From Colletes latitarsis (lineage: Eukaryota; Arthropoda; Insecta; Hymenoptera; Colletidae), in the NCBI RefSeq assembly GCF_051014445.1, contig NW_027488369.1:18680001-18744000 (forward strand): a DNA stretch of 64,000 nt. Reading direction: 5' to 3'. The notes under the pieces were generated by a model. That model saw only the letters and a program-made list of their open reading frames with translations. It was not told where the DNA came from and made no database searches. Below are positions 44,929-57,417 of the stretch, one piece after another. Each line of letters opens with the position of its first letter. Within the stretch, counting starts at the first letter, position 1. A program made the position numbers and the translations under genes.

Positions 44929-47900
44929 TGCGTTATCCTCTAAAATATTGATAGAAACCAGGTTTAATTGACTGTTACAGCGTAGTACCACATTACTACG
45001 TGATACAATCCAGAAACAGCCCAGGATCTAGCCATGAAGTATGAGAAATATGCGAAAGAATGAACCTGATGAGAGCAAATCCCAGACCTAACCTAGACCT
45101 TACATGCGTTATCCTCTAAAATATTGATCGAAACCAGGTTTAATCGACTGTTTCAGTGTGGTCCCACATTTCTACGTGATCCAAACCAGAAAAAAATCCA
45201 GGATCCGTTCAATAAGTATGTGAAGAATGCGAAAGTATGAGTCTGATGAGTGAGAATCCTAGACCTATCCCAGACCTAACATTCGTTATCCTCTAAAATA
45301 TTGAGCGAAACCAGGTTTAATTGACTGTATCAGTGTTGTACTTCATTATTACGTGATGCAATCCAGAAAAAGCCCAGGATCTAGCCATCAAGTATGAGAA
45401 ATATGCGAAAGAATGAACCTGATGAGAGCAAATCCCAGACCTAACCTAGACCTAACATGAATTATTCTCTAAAATATTGATCGAAACCAGGTTTAATTGA
45501 CTGTTTCAGTGTTGTACTTCATTTTTACGTGATGCAATCCAGAAAAAGCCCAGGATCTAGCCATCAAGTATGAGAAATATGCGAAAGAACGAGCCTGATG
45601 GGAGCAAATCACTGACCTAACCTAGACCTAACATGAATTATTCTCTAAAATATTGATCAAAACCAGGTTTATTTGACTGTTTCAGTGTGGTCCCACATTA
45701 CTACGTGATCCAAACCAGAAAAAACCGAGGATCTGTTCAACAAGTATGTGAAAAACGCGAAAGTATGAGTCTGATGAGGTCAAATCCCAGACCTATCCCA
45801 GACTTAACTTGCGTTATCCTCTAAAATATTGAGCGAAACCAGGTTTAATTGACTGTTTCAGCGAGGTACCACATTACTACGTGATCCAATACAGAAACAG
45901 CCCAGGATCTAGCCATGAAGTATGAGAAATATGCGAAAGTATGAGCCTGATAAGGGCAAATCCTAGACCTAACCCAGACATAACATGCGTTATTCTCTAA
46001 AATATTTATCAAGACCAGGTTTAATTGAATGTTTCAGTGTGGTACCACGTTACTACGTGATCAAAACCAGAAAAAACCCAGGATCCGTTCAACAAGTATG
46101 TGAAAAACGCGAAAGTATGAGTCTGATGAGGTCAAATCCCAGACCTATCCCAGACTTAACTTGCGTTATCGTCAAAAATATTGATCGAAACCTGGTTTAA
46201 TCGACTGTTTCAGTGTGGTACCACTTTACTACGTGATCCAATCCAGAAATAGCCCGGGATCTAGCCATGAAGTATGAGAAATATGCGAAAGTAAGAGCCT
46301 GATGTGGGCAAATCCTAGACCTATCCCAGACCTAACTTGCGTTATCCTCTAAAATATTGATCGAAACCAGGTTTAATTGACTGTTTCAGCGTGGTACCAC
46401 ATTACTACGTGATCCAATCCAGAAACAGCCCAGGATCTAGCCATGAAGTATGAGAAATATGCGAAAGTATGAGCCTGATGAGGGCAAATCCTAGACCTAA
46501 CCCAGACCTAACATGCGTTATCCTCTAAAATATTTATCAAGATCAGGTTTAATTGATTGTTTCAGTGTGGTCCCACATTACTACGTGATGCAAACCAGAA
46601 AAAACCCACGATCTGTTCAACATGTATGAGAAATATGCGAAGGAATGAGCCTGATGAGAGCAAATCCCAGACCTAACTTAGACCTAACATGAATTATTCT
46701 CTAAAATATTGATCGAAACCAGGTTTACTTGACTGTTTCAGTGTGGTCCCACATTACTACGTGAACCAAACCAGAAAAAACCCAGGATCCGTTCAACAAG
46801 TATGTTAAAACTGCGACAGTATGACCCTGATGAGGGCAAATCCCAGGCCTAACCTAGACCTAACATGCGTTGTCCTCTAAAATATTGATCGAAACCAGGT
46901 TTAATTGACTGTTTCAGTGTTGTACTACATTACTACGTGATCAAAACCAGAAAAAACCCAGGATCCGTTCAACAAGTATGTGAAGAATGCGAAAGTATGA
47001 CTCTGATCAGTGAAAATCTCAGGCCTTACCTAGACCTAACTTGCGTTGTCCTCTAAAATATTGATGGAAACCAGGTTTCATTGAATGTTTCAGTGTGGTA
47101 CCACATTACTACGTGATCCAATCCAGAAATAGCCCAGGATCTAGCCATGAAGTATGAGAAATATGCGAAAGTAAGGGCCTGATGAGGGCAAATCCTAGAC
47201 CTATCCCAGACCTAACTTGCGTAATCCTCTAAAATATTGATCGAAACCAGGTTTAATTGACTGTTTCAGCGTGGTACCACATTAGTACGTGATCCAATCC
47301 AGAAACAGCCCAGGATCTAGCCATGAAGTATGAGAAATATGCGAAAGTATGAGCCTGATGAGGGCAAATCCTAGACCTAACCCAGACCTAACATGCGTTA
47401 TCCTCTAAAATATTTATCAAGATCAGGTTTAATTGATTGTGTCAGTGTGGTCCCACATTACTACGTGATCCAAACCAGAAAAAACCCAGGATCTGTTCAA
47501 CATGTATGAGAAATATGCGAAAGAATGAGCCTGATGAGAGCAAATCCCAGACCTAACCTAGACCTAACATGCGTTGTCCTCTACAATATTGATGGAAACC
47601 AGGTTTAGTTGACTGTTTCAGTGTTGTACTTCATTACTACGTGATGCAATCCAGAAAAAGCCCAGGATCTAGCCATCAAGTATGAGAAATATGCGAAAGA
47701 ATGAGCCTGATGAGAGCAAATCCCAGACCTAACCTAGGCCTAACATGAATTATTCTCTAAAATATTGATCGAAACCAGGTTTAATTGACTGTTTCAGTGT
47801 TGTACTACATTACTACGTGATCAAAACCAGAAAAAACCCAGGATCCGTTCACCAAGCATGTGAAGAATGCGAAAGTATGAGTCTGATCAGTGAAAATCTC

Positions 47901-48329
47901 AGGCCTTACCTAGACCTAACTTGCGTTGTCCTCTAAAATATTGATGGAAACCAGGTTTCATTGACTGTTTCAGTGTGGTACTACATTACTACGTGATGCA
48001 ATCCAGAAAAAGCCCAGGATCTAGCCACCAAGTATGAGAAATAAGCGAAAGAATGAGCCTGATGAGAGCAAATCCCAGACCTAACCTAGACCTAACATGC
48101 GTTATCCTCTAAAATATTGAGCGAAACCAGGTTTAATGCACTGTTTCAGTGTGGTACCACACTACTTCGTGATCCAAACCAGAAAAAACCCAGGATCTGT
48201 TCAACAAGTATGTGAAAAACGCTAAACTGTGAGCCTGATGAGGGCAAATCTTAGACCTAACCCAGACCTAAGATGCGTTATCCTCTAAAATATTTATCCA
48301 GACCAGGTTTAATTGACTGTTTCGGTGTA

Positions 48330-51300
48330 GTACCACATTACTACGTGATCCAATCCAGAAATAGCCCAGGATCTAGCCATGAAGTATGAGAAATATGCGA
48401 AAGTATGAGCCTGATGAGGACAAATCGTAGACCTAACCCAGACCTAACATGCGTTATTCTCTAAAATATTTATCAAGACCAGGTTTCATTGAATGTTTCA
48501 GTGTGGTACCATATTACTACGTGATCAAAACCAGAAAAAACCCAGGATCCGTTCAACAAGTATGTGAAGAATGCGAAAGTATGAGTCTGATCAGTGAAAA
48601 TCTCGGGCCTCACCTAGACCTAACTTGCGTTGTCCTCTAAAATATTGATGGAAACCAGGTTTCATTGACTGTTTCAGTGTGGAACTACATTACTACGTGA
48701 TGCAATCCAGAAAAAGCCCAGGTTCTAGCCATCAAGTATGAGAAATATGCGAAACAATGAGCCTGATGAGAGCAAATCCCAGACCTAACCTAGACCTACC
48801 ATGCGTTATCCTCTAACATATTGAGCGAAACCAGGTTTAATGCACTGTTTCAGTGTGGTACCACACTATTTCGTGATCCAAACCAGAGAAAGCCCAGGAT
48901 CTGTTCAAGAAGTATGTGAAAAACGCTAAATTGTGAGCCTGATGAGGGCAAATCTTAGACCTAACCCAGACCTAAGATGCGTTATCCTCTAAAATATTTA
49001 TCCAGACCAGGTTTCATTGAATGTTTCAGTGTGGTACCACTGTACTACGTGATCCAATCCAGAAATAGCCCAGGATCTGGCCATGAAGTATGAGAAATAT
49101 GCGAAAGTAGGAGCCTGATGAGGGCAAATCCTAGACCTATCCCAGACCTAACTTGCGTTATCCTCTAAAATATTGATCGAAACCAGGTTTAATTGACTGT
49201 TTCAGCGTGGTACCACATTACTACGTGATACAATCCAGAAACAGCCCAGGATCTAGCCATGAAGTATGAGAAATATGCGAAAGTATGAGCCTGATGAGAG
49301 CAAATCCCAGACCTAACCTAGACCTAACATGAATTATTCTCTAAAATATTGATCGAAACCAGGTTTACTTGACTGCTTCAGTGTGGTCCCACATTACTAC
49401 GTGATCCAAACCAGAAAAAACCCAGGATCTGTTCAACATGTATGAGAAATATGCGAAAGAATGAGCCTGATGAGAGCAAATCCCAGACCTAACCTAGACC
49501 TAACATGCGTTGTCCTCTACAATATTGATGGAAACCAGGTTTAGTTGACTGTTTCAGTGTTGTACTTCATTACTACGTGATGCAATCCAGAAAAAGCCCA
49601 GGATCTAGCCATCAAGTATGAGAAATATGCGAAAGAATGAGCCTGATGAGAGCAAATCCCAGACCTAACCTAGACCTAACATGAATTATTCTCTAAAATA
49701 TTGATCGAAACCAGGTTTAATTGACTGTTTCAGTGTTGTACTTCATTATTACGTGATGCAATCCAGAAAAAGCCCAGGATCTAGCCATCAAGTATGAGAA
49801 ATTTGCGAAAGAATGAGCCTGATGGAAGCAAATCCCTGACCTAACCTAGACCTAACATGAATTATTCTCTAAAATATTGGTCAAAACCAGGTTTAATTGA
49901 CTGTTTCAGTGTAGTACCACATTACTACGTGATCCAATCCAGAAATAGCCCAGGATCTAGCCATGAAGTATGAGAAATATGCGAAAGTATGAGCCTGATG
50001 AGGACAAATCGTAGACCTAACCCAGACCTAACATGCGTTATTCTCTAAAATATTTATCAAGACCAGGTTTAATTGAATGTTTCAGTGTGGTACCATATTA
50101 CTACGTGATCAAACCCAGAAAAAACCCAGGATCCGTTCAACAAGTATGTGAAGAATGCGAAAGTATGAGTCTGATCAGTGAAAATCTCGGGCCTCACCTA
50201 GACCTAACTTGCGTTGTCCTCTAAAATATTGATGGAAACCAGGTTTCATTGACTGTTTCAGTGTAGTACCACATTACTACGTGATGCAATCCAGAAAAAG
50301 CCCAGGTTCTAGCCATCAAGTATGAGAAATATGCGAAACAATGAGCCTGATGAGAGCAAATCCCAGACCTAACCTAGACCTACCATGCGTTATCCTCTAA
50401 CATATTGAGCGAAACCAGGTTTAATGCACTGTTTCAGTGTGGTACCACACTATTTCGTGATCCAAACCAGAGAAAGCCCAGGATCTGTTCAAGAAGTATG
50501 TAAAAAACGCTAAATTGTGAGCCTGATGAGGGCAAATCTTAGACCTAACCCAGACCTAAGATGCGTTATCCTCTAAAATATTTATCCAGACCAGGTTTCA
50601 TTGAATGTTGCAGTGTGGTACCACTTTACTACGTGATCCAATCCAGAAATAGCCCAGGATCTAGCCATGAAGTATGAGAAATATGCGAAAGTAGGAGCCT
50701 GATGAGGGCAAATCCTAGACCTATCCCAGACCTAACTTGCGTTATCCTCTAAAATATTGATCGAAACCAGGTTTAATTGACTGTTTCAGCGTGGTACCAC
50801 ATTACTACGTGATACAATCCAGAAACAGCCCAGGATCTAGCCATGAAGTATGAGAAATATGCGAAAGTAGGAGCCTGATGAGGGCAAATCCTAGACCTAA
50901 CCCAGACCTAACATGCGTTATGCTCTAAAATATTTATCAAGATCAGGTTTAATTGATTGTTTCAGTGTGGTCCCACATTACTACGTGATCCAAACCAGAA
51001 AAAACCCAGGATCTGTTCAACATGTATGAGAAATATGCGAAAGAATGAGCCTGATGAGAGCAAATCCCAGACCCAACCTAGACCTAACATGCGTTATCCT
51101 CTAAAATATTGAGCGAAACCAGGTTTAATGGACTGTTTCAGTGTGGTACCACACTACTTCGTGATCCAAACCAGAAAAAACCCAGGATCTGTGCAACAAG
51201 TATATGAAAAACGCTAAACTGTGAGCCTGATGAGGGCAAATCTTAGACCTAACCCAGACCTAAGATGCGTTATCCTCTAAAATATTTATCCAGACCAGGT

Positions 51301-53165
51301 TTAATGGACTGTTTCAGTGTGGTACCACACTACTTCGTGATCCAAACCAGAGAAAGCCCAGCATCTGTTCAAGAAGTATGTGAAAAACGCTAAACTGTGA
51401 GCCTGATAAGGGCAAATCTTAGACCTAACCCAGACCTAAGATGCGTTATCCTCTAAAATATTTATCCAGACCAGGTTTCATTGAATGTTTCAGTGTGGTA
51501 CCACTTTACTACCTGATACAATCCAGAAACAGCCCAGGATCTAGCCATGAAGTATGAGAAATATGCGAAAGTATGAGCCTGATGAGGGCAAATCCTAGAC
51601 CTAACCCAAACCTAACATGCGTTATCCTCTAAAATATTTATCAAGAAAAGGTTTAATTGAATGTTTCAGTGTGGTACCACATTACTACGTGAACCAAACC
51701 AGAAAAAACCCAGGATCCGTTCAACAAGTATGTTAAAACTGCGACAGTATGACCCTGATGAGGGCAAATCCCAGGCCTAACCTAGACCTAACATGCGTTG
51801 TCCTCTAGAATATTGATGGAAACCAGGTTTAATTGACTGTTTCAGTGTTGTACTTCATTACTACGTGATGCAATCCAGAAAAAGCCCAGGATCTAGCCAT
51901 CAAGTATGAGAAATATGCGAAAGAATGAGCCTGATGAGAGCAAATCCCAGACCTAACCTAGACCTAACATGAATTATTCTCTAAAATATTGATCGAAACC
52001 AGGTTTAATTGACTGTTTCAGTGTTGTACTTCATTATTACGTGATGCAATCCAGAAAAAGCCCAGGATCTAGCCATCAAGTATGAGAAATATGCGAAAGA
52101 ATGAGCCTGATGGGAGCAAATCCCTGACCTAACCTAGACCTAACATGAATTATTCTCTAAAATATTGGTCAAAACCAGGTTTAATTGACTGTATCAGTGT
52201 AGTACCACATTACTACGTGATCCAATCCAGAAATAGCCCAGGATCTAGCCATGAAGTATGAGAAATATGCGAAAGTATGAGCCTGATGAGGACAAATCGT
52301 AGACCTAACCCAGACCTAACATGCGTTATTCTCTAAAATATTTATCAAGACCAGGTTTAATTGAATGTTTCAGTGTGGTACCATATTACTACGTGATCAA
52401 AACCAGAAAAAACCCAGGATCCGTTCAACAAGTATGTGAAGAATGCGAAAGTATGAGTCTGATCAGTGAAAATCTCGGGCCTCACCTAGATCTAACTTGC
52501 GTTGTCCTCTAAAATATTGATGGAAACCAGGTTTCATTGACTGTTTCAGTGTGGAACTACATTACAACATGATGCAATCCTGAAAAAGCCCAGAATCTAG
52601 CCATCAAGTATGAGAAATATGCGAAACAATGAGCCTGATGAGAGCAAATCCCAGACCTAACCTAGACCTACCATGCGTTATCCTCTAACATATTGAGCGA
52701 AACCAGGTTTAATGCACTGTTTCAGTGTGGTACCACACTATTTCGTGATCCAAACCAGAGAAAGCCCAGGATCTGTTCAAGAAGTATGTGAAAAACGCTA
52801 AATTGTGAGCCTGATGAGGGCAAATCTTAGACCTAACCCAGACCTAAGATGCGTTATCCTCTAAAATATTTATCCAGACCAGGTTTCATTGAATGTTTCA
52901 GTGTGGTACCACTTTACTACGTGATCCAATCCAGAAATAGCCCAGGATCTAGCCATGAAGTATGAGAAATATGCGAAAGTAGGAGCCTGATGAGGGCAAA
53001 TCCTAGACCTATCCCAGTCCTAACTTGCGTTATCCTCTAAAATATTGATCGAAACCAGGTTTAATTGACTGTTTCAGCGTGGTAGCACATTACTACGTGA
53101 TACAATCCAGAAACAGCCCAGGATCTAGCCATGAAGTATGAGAAATATGCGAAAGTATGAGCCTG
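48330..53165. repeat. Higher-order repeat, three copies (9- and 13-monomer spacing)
   Basis: Segments of about 950 bp at about 48330-49295, 49915-50870 and 52200-53165 share private markers (GGACAAATCGTAGACC, GGTACCATATTAC, CTCGGGCCTCACC, CTAACATATTGAGC). Spacing is 1584 bp (9 x 176) and then 2288 bp (13 x 176). Copies 2 and 3 share additional sequence upstream, from about 49550 and 51840. Confidence 0.8.
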
Positions 53166-54015
53166 ATGAGAGCAAATCCCAGACCTAACCTAGACCTAAC
53201 ATGAATTATTCTCTAAAATATTGATCGAAACCAGGTTTAGTCGACTGTTTCAGTGCTGTACTTCATTACTACGTGATGCAATCCAGAAAAAGCCCAGGAT
53301 CTAGCCATCAAGTATGAGAAATATGAGAAAGAATGAGCCTGATGGGAGCAAATCCCAGACCTAACCTAGACCTAACATGAATTATTCTCTAAAATATTGA
53401 TCGAAACCAGGTTTAATTGACTGTTTCAGCGTGGTACCACATTACTACGTGATCCAATCCAGAAACAGCCCAGGATCTAGCCATGAAGTATGAGAAATAT
53501 GCGAAAGTATGAGCCTGATGAGGGCAAATCCTAGACCTAACCCAGACCTAACATGCGTTGTGCTCTAAAATATTTATCAAGATCAGGTTTAATTGATTGT
53601 TTCAGTGTGGTCCCACATTACTACGTGATCCAAACCAGAAAAAACCCAGGATCTGTTCAACATGTATGAGAAATATGCGAAAGAATGAGCCTGATGAGAG
53701 CAAATCCCAGACCTAACCTAGACCTAACATGCGTTGTCCTCTAGAATATTGATGGATACCAGGTTTAGTTGATTGTTTCAGTGTTGTACTTCATTACTAC
53801 GTGATGCAATCCAGGAAAAGCCCAGGATCTAGCCATCAAGTATGAGAAATATGCGAAAGAATGAACCTGATGAGAGCAAATCCCAGACCTAACCTAGACC
53901 TAACATGAATTATTCTCTAAAATATTGATCGAAACCAGGTTTAATTGACTGTTTTAGTGTTGTACTACATTACTACGTGATCAAAACCAGAAAAAACCCA
54001 GGATCCGTTCAACAA

Positions 54016-57000
54016 GTAAGTGAAGAATGCGAAAGTATGAGTCTGATCAGTGAAAACCTCAGGCCTTTCCTAGACCTAACTTGCGTTGTCCTCTAAAATA
54101 TTGATGGAAACCAGGTTTCATTGACTGTTTCAGTGTGGTACTACATTACTACGTGATGCAATCCAGAAAAAGCCCAGGATCTAGCCATCAAGTATGAGAA
54201 ATAAGCGAAAGAATGAGCCTGATGAGAGCAAATCCCAGACCTAACCTAGACCTAACATGCGTTATCCTCTAAAATATTGAGCGAAACCAGGTTTAATGGA
54301 CTGTTTCAGTGTGGTACCACACTACTTCGTGATCCAAACCAGAAAAAACCCAGGATCTGTTCAACAAGTATGTGAAAAACGCTAAACTGTGAGCCTGATG
54401 AGGGCAAATCTTAGACCTAACCCAGACCTAAGATGCGTTATCCTCTAAAATATTTATCCAGACCAGGTTTAATGGACTGTTTCAGTGTGGTACCACACTA
54501 CTTCGTGATCCAAACCAGAGAAAGCCCAGGATCTGTTCAAGAAGTATGTGAAAAACGCTAAACTGTGAGCCTGATGAGGGCAAATCTTAGACCTAACCCA
54601 GACCTAAGATGCGTTATCCTCTAAAATATTTATCCAGACCAGGTTTCATTGAATGTTTCAGTGTGGTACCACTTTACTACCAGATACATTCCAGAAACAG
54701 CCCAGGATCTAGCCATGAAGTATGAGAAATATGCGAAAGTATGAGCCTGATGAGGGCAAATCCTAGACCTAACCCAAACCTAACATGCGTTATCCTCTAA
54801 AATATTTATCAAGAAAAGGTTTAATTGAATGTTTCAGTGTGGTACCATATTACTACGTGATCAAAACCAGAAATAGCCCAGGATCTAGCCATGAAGTATG
54901 AGAAATATGCGAAAGTAGGAGCCTGATGAGGGCAAATCCTAGACCTATCCCAGACCTAACTTGCGTTGTCCTCTAAAATATTGATCGAAACCAGGTTTAC
55001 TTGACTGCTTCAGTGTGGTACCACATTACTACGTGAACCAAACCAGAAAAAACCCAGGATCCGTTCAACAAGTATGTTAAAACTGCGACAGTATGACCCT
55101 GATGAGGGCAAATCCCAGGCCTAACCTAGACCTAACATGCGTTGTCCTCTAGAATATTGATGGAAACCAGGTTTAATTGACTGTTTCAGTGTTGTACTTC
55201 ATTACTACGTGATGCAATCCAGAAAAAGCCCAGGATCTAGCCATCAAGTATGAGAAATATGCGAAAGAATGAGCCTGATGAGAGCAAATCCCAGACCTAA
55301 CCTAGACCTAACATGCGTTGTCCTCTAGAATATTGATGGATACCAGGTTTAGTTGATTGTTTCAGTGTGGAACTACATTACAACATGATGCAATCCTGAA
55401 AAAGCCCAGAATCTAGCCATCAAGTATGAGAAATATGCGAAACAATGAGCCTGATGAGAGCAAATCCCAGACCTAACCTAGACCTACCATGCGTTATCCT
55501 CTAACATATTGAGCGAAACCAGGTTTAATGCACTGTTTCAGTGTGGTACCACACTATTTCGTGATCCAAACCAGAGAAAGCCCAGGATCTGTTCAAGAAG
55601 TATGTGAAAAACGCTAAATTGTGAGCCTGATGAGGGCAAATCTTAGACCTAACCCAGACCTAAGATGCGTTATCCTCTAAAATATTTATCCAGACCAGGT
55701 TTCATTGAATGTTTCAGTGTGGTACCACTTTACTACCAGATACAATCCAGAAACAGCCCAGGATCTAGCCATGAAGTATGAGAAATATGCGAAAGTATGA
55801 GCCTGATGAGGGCAAATCCTAGACCTAACCCAAACCTAACATGCGTTATCCTCTAAAATATTTATCAAGAAAAGGTTTAATTGAATGTTTCAGTGTGGTA
55901 CCATATTACTACGTGATCAAAACCAGAAATAGCCCAGGATCTAGCCATGAAGTATGAGAAATATGCGAAAGTAGGAGCCTGATGAGGGCAAATCCTAGAC
56001 CTATCCCAGACCTAACTTGCGTTGTCCTCTAAAATATTGATCGAAACCAGGTTTACTTGACTGCTTCAGTGTGGTACCACATTACTACGTGAACCAAACC
56101 AGAAAAAACCCAGGATCCGTTCAACAAGTAAGTGAAGAATGCGAAAGTATGAGTCTGATCAGTGAAAATCTCAGGCCTTTCCTAGACCTAACTTGCGTTG
56201 TCCTCTAAAATATTGATGGAAACCAGGTTTCATTGACTGTTTCAGTGTGGTACTACATTACTACGTGATGCAATCCAGAAAAAGCCCAGGATCTAGCCAT
56301 CAAGTATGAGAAATAAGCGAAAGAATGAGCCTGATGAGAGCAAATCCCAGACCTAACCTAGACCTAACATGCGTTATCCTCTAAAATATTGAGCGAAACC
56401 AGGTGTAATGGACTGTTTCAGTGTGGTACCACACTACTTCGTGATCCAAACCAGAAAAAACCCAGGATCTGTTCAACAAGTATGTGAAAAACGCTAAACT
56501 GTGAGCCTGATGAGGGCAAATCTTAGACCTAACCCAGACCTAAGATGCGTTATCCTCTAAAATATTTATCCAGACCAGGTTTAATGGACTGTTTCAGTGT
56601 GGTACCACACTACTTCGTGATCCAAACCAGAGAAAGCCCAGGATCTGTTCAAGAAGTATGTGAAAAACGCTAAACTGTGAGCCTGATGAGGGCAAATCTT
56701 AGACCTAACCCAGACCTAAGATGCGTTATCCTCTAAAATATTTATCCAGACCAGGTTTCATTGAATGTTTCAGTGTGGTACCACTTTACTACCAGATACA
56801 ATCCAGAAACAGCCCAGGATCTAGCCATGAAGTATGAGAAATATGCGAAAGTATGAGCCTGATGAGGGCAAATCCTAGACCTAACCCAAACCTAACATGC
56901 GTTATCCTCTAAAATATTTATCAAGAAAAGGTTTAATTGAATGTTTCAGTGTGGTACCATATTACTACGTGATCAAAACCAGAAATAGCCCAGGATCTAG

Positions 57001-57417
57001 CCATGAAGTATGAGAAATATGCGAAAGTAGGAGCCTGATGAGGGCAAATCCTAGACCTATCCCAGACCTAACTTGCGTTGTCCTCTAAAATATTGATCGA
57101 AACCAGGTTTACTTGACTGCTTCAGTGTGGTACCACATTACTACGTGAACCAAACCAGAAAAAACCCAGGATCCGTTCAACAAGTATGTTAAAACTGCGA
57201 CAGTATGACCCTGATGAGGGCAAATCCCAGGCCTAACCTAGACCTAACATGCGTTGTCCTCTAGAATATTGATGGAAACCAGGTTTAATTGACTGTTTCA
57301 GTGTTGTACTTCATTACTACGTGATGCAATCCAGAAAAAGCCCAGGATCTAGCCATGAAGTATGAGAAATATGCGAAAGAATGAGCCTGATGAGAACAAA
57401 TCCCAGACCTAACCTAG
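54016..57417. repeat. Higher-order repeat with 6- and 12-monomer periods
   Basis: The marker TACTACCAGATACA occurs at 54675, 55731 and 56787, exactly 1056 bp (6 x 176) apart. Segment 54016-55305 is repeated at 56128-57417 (2112 bp, 12 x 176). The middle unit resembles both but has a different left half (GGAACTACATTACAACATG), itself shared with 52550. Confidence 0.8.

Noticed and set aside
48449..52512. Conserved 63-codon frames starting ATGCGTT in many A monomers
   Set aside because: They are longer than a monomer, start and end inside the repeat, and their substitutions fall on all codon positions. No sign of selection on a protein.
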